Origin: Solirubrobacteraceae bacterium
GTDB lineage: Bacteria; Actinomycetota; Thermoleophilia; Solirubrobacterales; Solirubrobacteraceae
Reading direction: 5' to 3'
NCBI GenBank assembly: GCA_016463765.1
Contig: JAEMQS010000009.1
Coordinates: 29,468 to 93,467 of the forward strand
DNA length: 64,000 bases
Part shown: piece by piece, positions 18,453-26,113 of the stretch
How the letters are laid out: each line of letters starts with the position of its first letter
Numbering within the stretch: position 1 is the first letter of the stretch
Notes under the pieces: generated by a model
The model's database searches: none
Seen by the model: only the letters and a program-made list of their open reading frames with translations
Told to the model about the DNA's origin: nothing
Made by a program: the position numbers and the translations under genes

Positions 18453-19475
18453 ATGGACCGACTTCACCGGCCTCAGCTTCTGCTGCTCGCAGCATTGGCG
18501 ACAGCGGCCCTCATCGCCATCGCGCTCGCCACCGTCAGCGGCCCCGTCGCTGCCGTGCCCGACGCCGACGCCGCGACGAAGAAGCGTGGACCGTGGTACG
18601 CGCTGCAGGGCAGCGCCGACCCGCGCGAGGCGGAGATCGCCGGGCGTCTGGGCGCGAAGCTCGTCCGCGTCGAGTTCGACCTGCGCACGCCCGTCTCGAA
18701 GATGCGCGAGACCATGCAGATGTACGACCAGCGCAACATCCGCGTGCTGCTGCTCGCCGGGTTCGCCTTCCGTGTGGCCACGCCCCGGGAGGTGCAGAAC
18801 CTGAAGGACTGGGCCAAGGCGTTCGGCCCCGGTGGCGAGCTGCGCAACAAGCCGGTCCTGCACATCGAGTTCGGCAACGAAACCGGCTTTGCCTACCACC
18901 GCACGAACCGGCGCGGCGGCGAGTACGCCCGGCGCTGCAAGCAGGCCAGCCAGATCATCCGCAGCGCCAACAGGCGAGTGAAGATCCTCTGCCAGGCCGA
19001 CGACGGCAACACGGGCGACGGCTGGATCGCCGACATGTTCAAGGCCGTCCCGAACCTCGACAAGTACGTCGACGGCTGGGTCATCCACCCGTACGGCAAC
19101 ACCTTCCGCCAGAAGATCGCGAACTACGTCCGCCAGCTGAAGGCCGCCGGCGCGTCGTCGAAGACGCCGATCGACATCACGGAGTTCGGCCTCGCGTCCG
19201 CCAACGGCCGCACGCTGGACACGAACTACGGCTTCCCGCGCAACCTGACGTACTCGCAGGCGTCGGCGCTGCTGCGCCGCTCGGTGCAGAGCATGCGCAA
19301 GCAGCTGAAGTCCCGGCTGCGCATGGTCGTCCTGTACCGGGCCCGCGACGGTGCGCCCGTCGGCGCGACGCCCGATCGCGAGGAGTACTTCGGCTTCGTC
19401 AACCACCTTGGCGAGCTGAAGGGCCCCTACGGGCAGACGGGCTCCACGCTGCTGCGCAGCTCCGCGGCACCCTGA
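18453..19475 (+). CDS. Secreted glycoside-hydrolase-like (TIM-barrel) protein
   Basis: 340-residue exported protein with a signal peptide (MDRLHRPQ, a long Ala/Leu core, cleavage near ADAA). The mature domain looks like a (beta/alpha)8 barrel of the glycosyl hydrolase 5/39-like type. VRVEFDLRTPVSKM reads as an early strand-helix unit, VLHIEFGNETGFAY carries a candidate acid/base Glu after Asn-x-x (GNE), WVIHPYGN is a middle strand, and IDITEFGLAS carries a candidate nucleophile Glu. These two Glu positions match clan GH-A architecture, but the substrate cannot be told. The ATG is preceded by a TACCTT element. The gene is divergent from the PASTA protein and monocistronic. Confidence 0.75.
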   Translation: MDRLHRPQLLLLAALATAALIAIALATVSGPVAAVPDADAATKKRGPWYALQGSADPREAEIAGRLGAKLVRVEFDLRTPVSKMRETMQMYDQRNIRVLLLAGFAFRVATPREVQNLKDWAKAFGPGGELRNKPVLHIEFGNETGFAYHRTNRRGGEYARRCKQASQIIRSANRRVKILCQADDGNTGDGWIADMFKAVPNLDKYVDGWVIHPYGNTFRQKIANYVRQLKAAGASSKTPIDITEFGLASANGRTLDTNYGFPRNLTYSQASALLRRSVQSMRKQLKSRLRMVVLYRARDGAPVGATPDREEYFGFVNHLGELKGPYGQTGSTLLRSSAAP

Positions 19476-19491
19476 CCCATCGCCGCGCAGC

Positions 19492-20289
19492 ATGAGCGAG
19501 CAGCAGGGCGCAGTCTTCGCGCCGCACGAGGACGGCGGATACGTGGCGACGGGTCTGGCCCGCGGCCCGTGGAACCCCGCCGAGGCACACGGCGGCGCTC
19601 CCGCCGCACTGCTGGCGGGAGCGATCGAGGCGCTTGACGGGGACTTCGCGGTGTCGCGGATCGCCTACGACTTCCTCGGCGCGGTGCCGCTGGACGTCCC
19701 GCTCCGCGTCGAGACCGCGGTCGTCAAGCCGGGCAGGCGGTTCCAGCTCGTCGACGCCGTGCTGCGCGGTCCCGACCGTGACCTGATGCGCGCGCAGGCC
19801 GTCCGGCTCGCGCGAGCGCCGCAGGACACGCCGCCGTCGCCGGGTCCCGCTGATCCGCCTCCGCGCGACGCCTTCGCCGACCATCCCGGCCTGACGCTCG
19901 ATCCCGCGGCGGACCGGCCGCCGGGCTTCTTCCCTGACGCGATGGAGATCCGCATCGTCGACGGCGCGCCCGGCAGCGGCACGGCGACGGCCTGGTTCCG
20001 GTTGCGCGTCCCGGTCGTACCGGGCAGCGAGCCGACCCCGCTGCAGCGGGCGGTCGCCGCCGCCGACTTCGCCAACGGCGTCAGCTTCCGCGTGCCGTTC
20101 ACCGAGTGGGTGTTCGTCAACTGCGACCTCACCGTCCACCTGTCGCGCGACCCGGTGGGCGAGTGGATCGCGATGGCGGCTCGCAGCGACCTCGGCGACG
20201 CGGGCGCCGGCCTTGCGGCGGGCACGCTGTTCGACGACACCGGCCGCATCGGCACGGTCGCGCAGTCGCTGTTCGTGCAGCGGCGCTGA
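19492..20289 (+). CDS. Acyl-CoA thioesterase family protein (double hotdog)
   Basis: 265-residue cytoplasmic protein resembling the TesB-like double-hotdog thioesterases of actinobacteria. The first hotdog includes GPWNPAEAHGGAPAALLAGAIE, where the H-G-G-x-P segment lies at the start of the central helix, followed by FLGAVPLDVPLRVET. The second half has TPLQRAVAAADFANGVSF and VNCDLTVHLSRDPVGEWIAM, typical of the C-terminal hotdog. It would hydrolyse acyl-CoA esters. It starts 16 bases after the previous stop with no strong ribosome binding site. The next gene has its own promoter-like TAGCGT. Confidence 0.82.
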   Translation: MSEQQGAVFAPHEDGGYVATGLARGPWNPAEAHGGAPAALLAGAIEALDGDFAVSRIAYDFLGAVPLDVPLRVETAVVKPGRRFQLVDAVLRGPDRDLMRAQAVRLARAPQDTPPSPGPADPPPRDAFADHPGLTLDPAADRPPGFFPDAMEIRIVDGAPGSGTATAWFRLRVPVVPGSEPTPLQRAVAAADFANGVSFRVPFTEWVFVNCDLTVHLSRDPVGEWIAMAARSDLGDAGAGLAAGTLFDDTGRIGTVAQSLFVQRR

Positions 20290-20295
20290 CCCGGG

Positions 20296-20301
20296 TAGCG
20301 T
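20296..20301 (+). promoter_or_regulatory. -10 element TAGCGT of the 20310 gene (leaderless)
   Basis: TAGCGT lies 8 bases before ATG 20310, directly behind the preceding stop. Confidence 0.55.
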
Positions 20302-20309
20302 TGCGCGCG

Positions 20310-21221
20310 ATGACGGCCCGTCGATCGATCCTGCTCGCCGTTCTGGCTTGCGCAGCGGCCCTGCTGAGCGTCGCGCCCGCCGCGCCTGCGTCCTCCGGGC
20401 CCGATCCCAGCACGTCGGTCACGCGGGGCGCCACCGGCTCCCCGGCGGCGGGCACGCGGGTGACGTGGTGGCTGCCGGACCGGCCCGACGGGCGGCCCGC
20501 GCCGGTCGTCGTCGTCCTCCACGGCTTCGCCGCGCTGGACCCGGTGCTCTACGGCGCCACGATCCAGCACCTCTGGCGGCGCGGCTACGCCGTCGTGTAC
20601 CCCCAGTTTCAGCGCGCCGACGCGGGGTTCCTGACCGACACCGACCAGAACCGGTTCCTGGCGCGGGCGATCGACGCGACCGACGTCGCCCTCGACCGGC
20701 TCGGCAGCGCCGTCGACCGGGAGGACCTGGTCGTCTACGGCCACTCCCTCGGCGGGCTGCTCGCAGCCGCGTGGAACCCGTCGGGCGGCGCACGCGCCCG
20801 TGCGGCGGTCCTGGCGAACCCGTCGACGGCCACCGAGATCCCAGCCGACGTGCCGGTCTCCATCACGCCGATCGACATCGCCGTGCTCGCTCCGCACGTC
20901 GACGTGCCCGTCTTCCTGCTCACCGGCGACCGCGACACGATCGCCCCACCGGCACAGGCGACCACGCTCTCCGACCAGCTCACCGCGGCCCCGTCGCGCG
21001 AGGTATGGCTGGCGCGCACCGACCTGCGCGGCTGGCCGCTCGTGTTCGCCGACCACGCCGCCCCGCTGAACGGCGCGCGCGGGCTGGGCGTCGGCCTCCT
21101 GGACCAGCGCTTCTACCACGCGGCGCTGGACCAGGCCCTCGGTGGCGCGACCACGCTGACGTTCGCGTTCGGTCGCCGCCCGTTCACCGGCGCGATCCGG
21201 CCGCCGCTGCGCCTGCGCTGA
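20310..21221 (+). CDS. Secreted alpha/beta hydrolase
   Basis: 303-residue exported hydrolase. The signal peptide covers roughly the first 28 residues and ends near APASS. The fold is clear: the oxyanion-hole HGFAALDP, the nucleophile elbow GHSLGG with its Ser, a later VFLLTGDRDTIAPP strand that supplies the acid Asp, and a C-terminal His (FADHAAPL). It is probably an esterase or lipase; the substrate is unknown. ATG 20310 is taken because TAGCGT stands 8 bases upstream and the signal peptide then begins at once (MTARRSILL). Confidence 0.85.
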   Translation: MTARRSILLAVLACAAALLSVAPAAPASSGPDPSTSVTRGATGSPAAGTRVTWWLPDRPDGRPAPVVVVLHGFAALDPVLYGATIQHLWRRGYAVVYPQFQRADAGFLTDTDQNRFLARAIDATDVALDRLGSAVDREDLVVYGHSLGGLLAAAWNPSGGARARAAVLANPSTATEIPADVPVSITPIDIAVLAPHVDVPVFLLTGDRDTIAPPAQATTLSDQLTAAPSREVWLARTDLRGWPLVFADHAAPLNGARGLGVGLLDQRFYHAALDQALGGATTLTFAFGRRPFTGAIRPPLRLR

Positions 21222-21315
21222 GCGCCAACGCGCCTGACTCGTCGCGTCGGCAACCACTCCGAGGATCGCGGTCGTACCACCCGCTGACCGACCTCGACCC
21301 TGTCCCGGAGACCGC

Positions 21316-21897
21316 ATGCCCAATCTTCTACGCCGCCTGTCCATCCCACTGCTCGCCGCCACCGCCATGTTCGCCCTGCCCGCCGGGGCGTCCGCCGCGG
21401 AGCCCATCCAGCCCGTCGAGCGGGTGGAGATCGACCGCTACCTCGGCACGTGGAAGCAGCTGGCCGCGAAGCCGCAGTGGTTCGACGCCGGGTGCCTGGC
21501 GAACACGACCGCGGTGTACTCGCTGAACCCGGACGGCACGGTCCGCGTGGCCAACCGCTGCAGCGGCCCGTTCAACTTCCCGATCTCGATCACCGGGCGT
21601 GCCCGGGTGGCCGACACGGACACCAACGCGCAGCTCGAGGTCACGTTCCTGAACATCGGCGGGCCGATCTACAGCGGCGTGAACTACGTCATCATCGGCC
21701 TCGCCGACGACTACTCGTGGGCGATCGTCGCCGACCCCGCGCGGCGCTCGGCCTTCGTGCTCTCGCGCACCCCAACGCAGCCCGAGCCGGTCATCGCGGA
21801 GATCAAGTCGATCCTCACGGCCAACGGCATCGACACCTGCCAGCTGAAGATCACGCCGCAGGCCGGCGGGGCGACGCGCTCCGGTTCGTTCTGCTGA
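21316..21897 (+). CDS. Secreted lipocalin (Blc-like)
   Basis: 193-residue exported lipocalin. The signal peptide MPNLLRRLSIPLL ... ASA is followed by a short linker and the lipocalin hallmark YLGTWKQLAAKP, the bacterial version of G-x-W. NYVIIGLADDYSWAIVADP matches the Blc strand pair, and LSRTP matches the Blc ending motif. Bacterial Blc proteins bind lysophospholipids or fatty acids in the envelope. Four cysteines (two in CLAN and NRCS, two near the C-terminus) may form disulfides. The ATG is preceded by CCGGAGA at a proper ribosome-binding distance. Confidence 0.88.
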   Translation: MPNLLRRLSIPLLAATAMFALPAGASAAEPIQPVERVEIDRYLGTWKQLAAKPQWFDAGCLANTTAVYSLNPDGTVRVANRCSGPFNFPISITGRARVADTDTNAQLEVTFLNIGGPIYSGVNYVIIGLADDYSWAIVADPARRSAFVLSRTPTQPEPVIAEIKSILTANGIDTCQLKITPQAGGATRSGSFC

Positions 21898-21901
21898 CCG
21901 C

Positions 21902-22246
21902 CTAGCGCGCGAGTGCCGCGGTCTGCTCCTCGGAGAGCAGCCGCGGCACGAGGCGGAACCGCACGCCCGCCTCGTCGACGCTGACGATCGACCCGGGGAC
22001 GAACGCCGGGTCGGTGCGTGACCGGTGCTCGCGCGGGAGTGCGGGCAGGCCGAACATGCTCCTGGCGACCCGCGCGCCGTGCTGGCGCAGCGCGCGCTGC
22101 GCGTCCCGTTCGCTCAGCCGCCATCCGGCGGCGTGCAGCCGGCTGCCGTGCCACAGCTCCCACCGCCACCGGCGCAGGGCGATCCGCCCCGGTCGCATCG
22201 GGTGCAGCGTGTAGGTGAAGTCCAGGCCCTCGACGGTGCCGAGCAC
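21902..22246 (-). CDS. Hypothetical protein, 114 residues
   Basis: Small basic protein with no domain I recognise. It is rich in Arg and Trp in the first half (ALRRWRWELWHGSRLH) and ends with an acidic helix (LLSEEQTAALAR). The best support for its reality is the promoter: TAAGTT lies 7 bases before a GTG at 22246, the leaderless arrangement seen throughout the window. A TTG start at 22255 would fall inside that -10 element. It is convergent with the lipocalin gene, with only 4 bases between stops. Confidence 0.6.
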   Translation of the reverse strand: MLGTVEGLDFTYTLHPMRPGRIALRRWRWELWHGSRLHAAGWRLSERDAQRALRQHGARVARSMFGLPALPREHRSRTDPAFVPGSIVSVDEAGVRFRLVPRLLSEEQTAALAR

Positions 22247-22253
22247 GCAGTGC

Positions 22254-22259
22254 AACTTA
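22254..22259 (-). promoter_or_regulatory. -10 element TAAGTT of the 22246 gene (leaderless)
   Basis: Read on the minus strand, TAAGTT is followed by 7 bases and a GTG start. Confidence 0.5.
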
Positions 22260-22276
22260 GCGAGGGGAAGCGGTGC

Positions 22277-22311
22277 GGGCGGCGTCGCGCGGGGGACACG
22301 CGACGCCGCCC
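22277..22311. terminator. Strong GC hairpin upstream of the 22246 gene
   Basis: Perfect 13-base stem (22277-22289 with 22299-22311) and 9-base loop. It has no T-run; it may insulate the small minus-strand gene from upstream transcription. Confidence 0.45.
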
Positions 22312-22549
22312 ACCCGCGTCAGCGCACGGCCGGACCTCGCGGTGCGGCCCCGCGCGAGCGGATGCCGTAGGTGCGCACGGGGCGCAGAGCGAGGTCGGGG
22401 CCGGGCGACGGCATCGGGCTGTCCGGGCCCGGTGCGGTGGCGCAGCTCATATGGGGGAGTGCTGCGGTGATGGATCAAGCTTGCCGGTGGGGCGGTCCGC
22501 GTTCCGCTCACTGCGCGACTTGCGGTGTGTCGTGTGCGCGACAGAACGA

Positions 22550-22575
22550 CGAAGCCCCGCCGGAGCGGGGCTTCG
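22550..22575 (-). terminator. Terminator of the 22600-23355 gene
   Basis: 11-base stem (22550-22560 with 22565-22575) and CGGA loop, 24 bases past the stop on the minus strand. It is followed by a T-containing stretch (TCGTTCTGTC). Confidence 0.75.
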
Positions 22576-22599
22576 AACCATCGGGGTCGCGGGTGATGG

Positions 22600-23355
22600 T
22601 CAGCGGACGACGGGGCCCGTCGGCGTGGCACAGCTCACGCAGGCGCCGGCGGTGATGCCGGCATGCAGGATGGCGCTCGCGTCGTACGACGCCGCCGGAT
22701 CCGGCGTGTGCTCGGGCTCAGTGGGGGCGGGCTGGGCGACCGTCTCGGGCAGCTGGGCGGGATCGACCGTCGTGGTGGTCTGCACGACCTGCGGACCGGG
22801 ATCGGGGATCGGCGGGCCCGTCGGCAGCTCCTGCTGCGGCGGGACGTCGACGCACGCGCGGCACGGGGTCTCGAGGCCCCGGATGAGCTCGCCGGGAATG
22901 GTCACCTGCGCCGACGCGGTGCGCTCCGTGATCGCGGTCTCGGAGGAGAGCCGCGCCTTCATCTGCACCGTGAAGCGCTCGGTGTACTCGGGCCGGTCGT
23001 CCTTGTAGGCGAACAGCGGGATCGCGACCTCGATCTTCTCGCCCTTGAAGGCCGTCTTGGTGACCTTGCGGCGGCGGTAGTCGCGGGGGCTGCGGAAGGT
23101 CGCCGATCCGTCGACGGTCTGCAGCGTGTACTCGCACCAGACATGACGACAGGTGGCGGTCCGGTATCGCATGACGCTCTTGCTGCCCTCCGGCAGCGTG
23201 ACCGCGCTCGGCGCGAACCCGAGCAGCAGCGTGGCGGAGGCGGAATCGCCGACCGGCCCGGTGGGGCCGGCGTGTGCGGGGGCGGTGGTCACGGCGAACG
23301 CGGCGACGGTGAGGGCGGCGCTCGTGGAGAGGAGGGCTGCGGTGCGCTTGAGCAT
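22600..23355 (-). CDS. Secreted protein with Calx-beta-like domain
   Basis: 251-residue exported protein. The signal peptide MLKRTAALLSTSAALTV ... AHA is clear. Residues about 50-150 fit a Calx-beta-like beta-sandwich, with VTLPEGSKSVMRYRTAT, VDGSATFRSPRDY, the F-K-G-E-K turn, then PEYTERFTVQM in the place of the family's E-x-x-E-x-F. Family members bind calcium or act in adhesion; here the acidic ligands are only partly kept. The C-terminal 90 residues are Pro/Thr-rich with two C-x-x-C-like pairs (CRAC and CVSC), which is unusual. A terminator hairpin follows. Function unknown. Confidence 0.75.
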   Translation of the reverse strand: MLKRTAALLSTSAALTVAAFAVTTAPAHAGPTGPVGDSASATLLLGFAPSAVTLPEGSKSVMRYRTATCRHVWCEYTLQTVDGSATFRSPRDYRRRKVTKTAFKGEKIEVAIPLFAYKDDRPEYTERFTVQMKARLSSETAITERTASAQVTIPGELIRGLETPCRACVDVPPQQELPTGPPIPDPGPQVVQTTTTVDPAQLPETVAQPAPTEPEHTPDPAASYDASAILHAGITAGACVSCATPTGPVVR

Positions 23356-23433
23356 GGCCCGCAGCCTGTTCTGCCTGGCGCTCGGTGTCCGCGCGGGTCG
23401 TGACGCTGGTTGTGTCGGGTGTGCGACAGAGGG

Positions 23434-24897
23434 TCAGGGTCGGCTCTTGCCGGCGGCGCGTGCCTTCGCGAGCTTCTCCAGTCCCCGTTCGGCGATCTTG
23501 ATCCAGGCGCGGGCAGTTTCGGCCTCCTCGCTCCGTCCACTGGGCACGGGTCTGCCCGCGATCGCAGTGAGGACGGCTTCGCCGCGCTCGGACCGCAGGT
23601 CGCCCAGGGTGCGCAACGCGTTCAGGTCGAGGTCCTCGTCGTCAAGGAGCTCGATCGCGACGTCGACCGCGCCGGGGTGCTTGACGTGCTCCAGCGCCCA
23701 CAGCAGGTAGACGCGGTGGTAGCCATGCGCCCGATCCCTAAGCAGCGCGGCGAGGGTGTCGAAATGCTCGTCCCGCGCGAGGGTGGAAAGCGCGCTGCCG
23801 AGCCCGGACTTCAAGCGACGTTGCGCGCCAACCGCTTCCGACGGACGGTTGTGCCCGTTGAGCGCGGGGTCGCGCATGGCGCCGAACATCTCGAGCAGCG
23901 GCGCGGCGGCGATCGCCCGCACCCGGCGGTCGGCCAGCGCCATGGCGAGGCTGGCCTGCAGGTCGGGGTCGCTGACCTGCTCGATGCCGCGCAGCAGGAT
24001 GGGCGCGGCTGTTCGCGCGGCGGCGGTCGACGGCAGCGCACGCAGGCTGAACGCTTCCAGGTCGATGACGTCGAAGCCCGCGGCTTGGAGCTCCTCAACA
24101 ATCGGCTTTGCCTCCAGCCGCGACGCGTCCTGCTGCGCGATGAGCGGATCGTCGGCGGTCCAGCGCAGCCGCTGGATGAGCAGCCAATCCCAGACCACCT
24201 CTCCATCGATGCCGCGAAAGTCGTCGATCAGCGGGCTCACCGCTTCGGCGTCACCCTCCTCGGCGAGCGCCTCGAGCTCCGCGAAGAGCCGGTCGTCGGC
24301 TTCGACGCGCCCGAACGTCGGATGCGCCGAGGAGATCGGGGCGTCGACGGCGGCCAGGTGCAGGGCACCGAGGGCGAACGCGGCGGCTTCGTCCGGCTCG
24401 TCGGTGAGCGCCGCCAGCCGCGCGCGAGCGACGGCGTACCGGAACCGCAGACCTCCGAGCAGCGGGTCGTCGGCAAGGAGCGTGTCGAGCGCCATCTCCG
24501 CTTCAGCCAGCAGGTCGGTGCGGCGCTCGCGCAGGATGAGCTCGGCGAGCTCGAGTTCGGACGTCCCGCTGATGTTCGTCCCGATCTCCGCGCGCAGCGA
24601 TGCGCGGAAGAGTTCGAGTGCCGTGTCGACGTCTCCGGCGGCTGCGGCGCGTTGGGCGAGCGTGCTGTTCGCGACGCTCACGTCGAATGTCGAGTCGGGG
24701 TACTCGCTGACCACACGCCGCATGAGCGCCTCCCCGGCGTCGTGGAGCCTTGGGTCGTCGGCCTCGAGCAACGCGAGGCCCTTGATCCGGAGGTACTGCG
24801 GCCGGTTGTGTGCGGTCGCGCGGGAGAGCTTGCGCTCGAACAGCGCCTGCGCCTCGGCGTCCCAGTCGGCCGAGCGGTACCAGTCGTCGGCGCTCAC
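23434..24897 (-). CDS. Helical-repeat protein (TPR/HEAT-like), function unknown
   Basis: 487-residue cytoplasmic protein composed almost wholly of amphipathic helices. The first half looks TPR-like (ALFERKLSRATAHNRPQYLRIKG, VDTALELFRASLRAE). The second half has HEAT-like units (HFDTLAALLRDRAHGYHRVYLLWALEHV, then GAVDVAIELLDDEDLDLNALRTLGDL). This suggests a scaffold for protein contacts. The frame continues upstream to 25068, but a TATGGT element is followed after 7 bases by GTG 24897, so the leaderless start is preferred; ATG 24909 is the alternative. It lies between a secreted-protein gene and the tRNA-Leu terminator. Confidence 0.72.
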   Translation of the reverse strand: MSADDWYRSADWDAEAQALFERKLSRATAHNRPQYLRIKGLALLEADDPRLHDAGEALMRRVVSEYPDSTFDVSVANSTLAQRAAAAGDVDTALELFRASLRAEIGTNISGTSELELAELILRERRTDLLAEAEMALDTLLADDPLLGGLRFRYAVARARLAALTDEPDEAAAFALGALHLAAVDAPISSAHPTFGRVEADDRLFAELEALAEEGDAEAVSPLIDDFRGIDGEVVWDWLLIQRLRWTADDPLIAQQDASRLEAKPIVEELQAAGFDVIDLEAFSLRALPSTAAARTAAPILLRGIEQVSDPDLQASLAMALADRRVRAIAAAPLLEMFGAMRDPALNGHNRPSEAVGAQRRLKSGLGSALSTLARDEHFDTLAALLRDRAHGYHRVYLLWALEHVKHPGAVDVAIELLDDEDLDLNALRTLGDLRSERGEAVLTAIAGRPVPSGRSEEAETARAWIKIAERGLEKLAKARAAGKSRP

Positions 24898-24904
24898 GGG
24901 CCGA

Positions 24905-24910
24905 ACCATA
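24905..24910 (-). promoter_or_regulatory. -10 element TATGGT of the 24897 gene (leaderless)
   Basis: TATGGT on the minus strand, 7 bases before GTG 24897. Confidence 0.45.
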
Positions 24911-24982
24911 GGCACGACAGAGGGGGTGTGCGCATTTCGCGCCGTGTGGGGACGCGCAATGCACACACCCCCCGAAACGACT

Positions 24983-25008
24983 GCGGCCCCCGAATTCTCG
25001 GGGGCCGC
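24983..25008 (-). terminator. Terminator of tRNA-Leu
   Basis: 11-base stem (24983-24993 with 24998-25008) with loop ATTC, 19 bases after the tRNA end. It is followed on the minus strand by AGTCGTTTC. Confidence 0.75.
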
Positions 25009-25025
25009 GGCCAGCAGAACGTCTC

Positions 25026-25111
<86 letters not shown>

Positions 25112-25128
25112 GTGACGTGCGGGCGACG

Positions 25129-25134
25129 ACGATA
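25129..25134 (-). promoter_or_regulatory. Possible -10 element TATCGT of tRNA-Leu
   Basis: TATCGT on the minus strand, 17 bases before the tRNA 5' end. Confidence 0.4.
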
Positions 25135-25150
25135 GCGCACGGGGGCCTGC

Positions 25151-25156
25151 TACATT
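25151..25156 (+). promoter_or_regulatory. -10 element TACATT of tRNA-Glu
   Basis: TACATT ends 11 bases before the tRNA 5' end. It is divergent from the tRNA-Leu promoter. Confidence 0.55.
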
Positions 25157-25167
25157 CCTCTGCCCGA

Positions 25168-25240
25168 GCCGCCATCGTCTAGGGGACTAGGACGCCGCCC
25201 TCTCACGGCGGAAACCGGGGTTCGAATCCCCGTGGCGGTA
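25168..25240 (+). tRNA. tRNA-Glu (anticodon CTC)
   Basis: Full 73-base cloverleaf. The acceptor GCCGCCA pairs with TGGCGGT (G1-U72 wobble, as in other actinobacterial tRNA-Glu) and discriminator A follows. The anticodon stem CCGCC/GGCGG has loop CTCTCAC giving CTC, and the T arm is GGGG-TTCGAAT-CCCC. CCA is not encoded. It reads GAG. Confidence 0.97.
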
Positions 25241-25243
25241 CTC

Positions 25244-25272
25244 CGAAAGCTCCCGATATCCGGGAGCTTTCG
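25244..25272 (+). terminator. Rho-independent terminator of tRNA-Glu
   Basis: Perfect 12-base stem (25244-25255 with 25261-25272), loop of 5 bases, followed by TCGTTTTG. Confidence 0.9.
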
Positions 25273-25314
25273 TCGTTTTGCGTGGAAACGCTTCCGCGGA
25301 AGCGCCTCGGCCGA

Positions 25315-26019
25315 TCAGCGGCGCGCGGCCACCGGCACCTTGACCTGTTCCAGCTGCGCCTGCGCACGCAGTGCGAGCGTGAACCGGCAGCCGTTCTGCG
25401 TCGCCCGGTCGATGAAGTCGTCGGCCAGATCCCACCAGGCCTGAGCTTCGTCGCCGTTCCCAAGGCCGAACTGACGGTCGCCCTCGGCCTCCGCCTCGGC
25501 GATCAGCTTGGCGACGCTGGCGCAGTACTCGTCGTGCTGCTGGTTGCCGGTGGTCGTCGCCTTCAGCGCGACGGCCGTCGACTGGGACGAGGGGACATGG
25601 GTCGAGCCGCCGCTGCCCGCACGGCGCTTGGAGGACTGCGTGCGCTTCCCGCGGGAGGCGGTCAGCCGGTCGAACGTCGTGCGGGCGCCGGCGAGGCCGG
25701 GCGCGATCACGTCACCGGGCTGGGAGACCGTCGGCGGGGCCTGGCCCTGGATGGCCGCCCAGCCGCACCCGGCCTGCTGTGCGCGGAGCAGCACGCTCGA
25801 GGCGCGGGCCTTGTAGAAGTCGCGGACCTTCTTCGGCTCGCGGGGGTCGTTCGCGAGGTCGTTGAAGCGCTTCAGGCGATCGAGCAGGGTCGAGCAGAAC
25901 TCGCTGTCGCCGGCGGCGGGCCCGGCGCCGGTGTTGGGGGCGGCGCTGGAGACGGCCGGCGAGACGGCGGTCGCCGCGATGGCGACGGCCAGGACGGTGA
26001 GGGCGGTGCGGATGGACAT
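25315..26019 (-). CDS. Secreted helical protein with duplicated Cys-pair domain
   Basis: 234-residue exported protein. The signal peptide MSIRTALTVLAVAIAA ... SSA is followed by a helical domain that begins at FCSTLLDRLKRF and closes at AGCGWA. A Ser/Arg-rich linker leads to a second related unit from YCASVAKLIAEA to NGCRFTLAL. Each unit therefore has one Cys near its start and one near its end with similar spacing and an A-x-x-x-GC ending, suggesting an internal duplication and disulfide-closed helical hairpins. An AGGAG ribosome binding site stands about 8 bases before the ATG. Function is not recognised. Confidence 0.75.
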   Translation of the reverse strand: MSIRTALTVLAVAIAATAVSPAVSSAAPNTGAGPAAGDSEFCSTLLDRLKRFNDLANDPREPKKVRDFYKARASSVLLRAQQAGCGWAAIQGQAPPTVSQPGDVIAPGLAGARTTFDRLTASRGKRTQSSKRRAGSGGSTHVPSSQSTAVALKATTTGNQQHDEYCASVAKLIAEAEAEGDRQFGLGNGDEAQAWWDLADDFIDRATQNGCRFTLALRAQAQLEQVKVPVAARR

Positions 26020-26082
26020 ACCGGACTCCTTGCGGGGGGTTGACGTGCACCCCCAAGGACGGCGTCGATCGCGGGCCCATTC

Positions 26083-26106
26083 CCTCTGTCACGAACGCGA
26101 CAGAGG
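26083..26106 (-). terminator. Hairpin after the glycosyltransferase gene
   Basis: Perfect 8-base inverted repeat CCTCTGTC / GACAGAGG with 8-base loop, 7 bases beyond the stop of the gene at 26114. There is no T-run. Confidence 0.5.
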
Positions 26107-26113
26107 CCGCCCG

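Larger units (their letters stand above)
22256..22599. other. Intergenic stretch with two hairpins, no convincing gene
   Basis: About 340 bases without a believable reading frame; the open frames here are Arg/Pro-rich composition artefacts. The stretch holds a 13-base-stem hairpin (22277-22311), a short TGTCG-N6-CGACA dyad near 22527 and the terminator hairpin at 22550-22575. Confidence 0.6.

Noticed and set aside
17858..18454. ATG at 18454 as start of the PASTA protein
   Set aside because: It overlaps the start codon of the divergent gene at 18453, leaving no room for either promoter, and places 13 extra residues before the signal sequence.
22257..22631. Minus-strand frame of 124 codons between the small hypothetical and the Calx-beta-like gene
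   Set aside because: It runs through two strong hairpins and the end of the next gene, is Arg/Pro-rich, and has no start signal.
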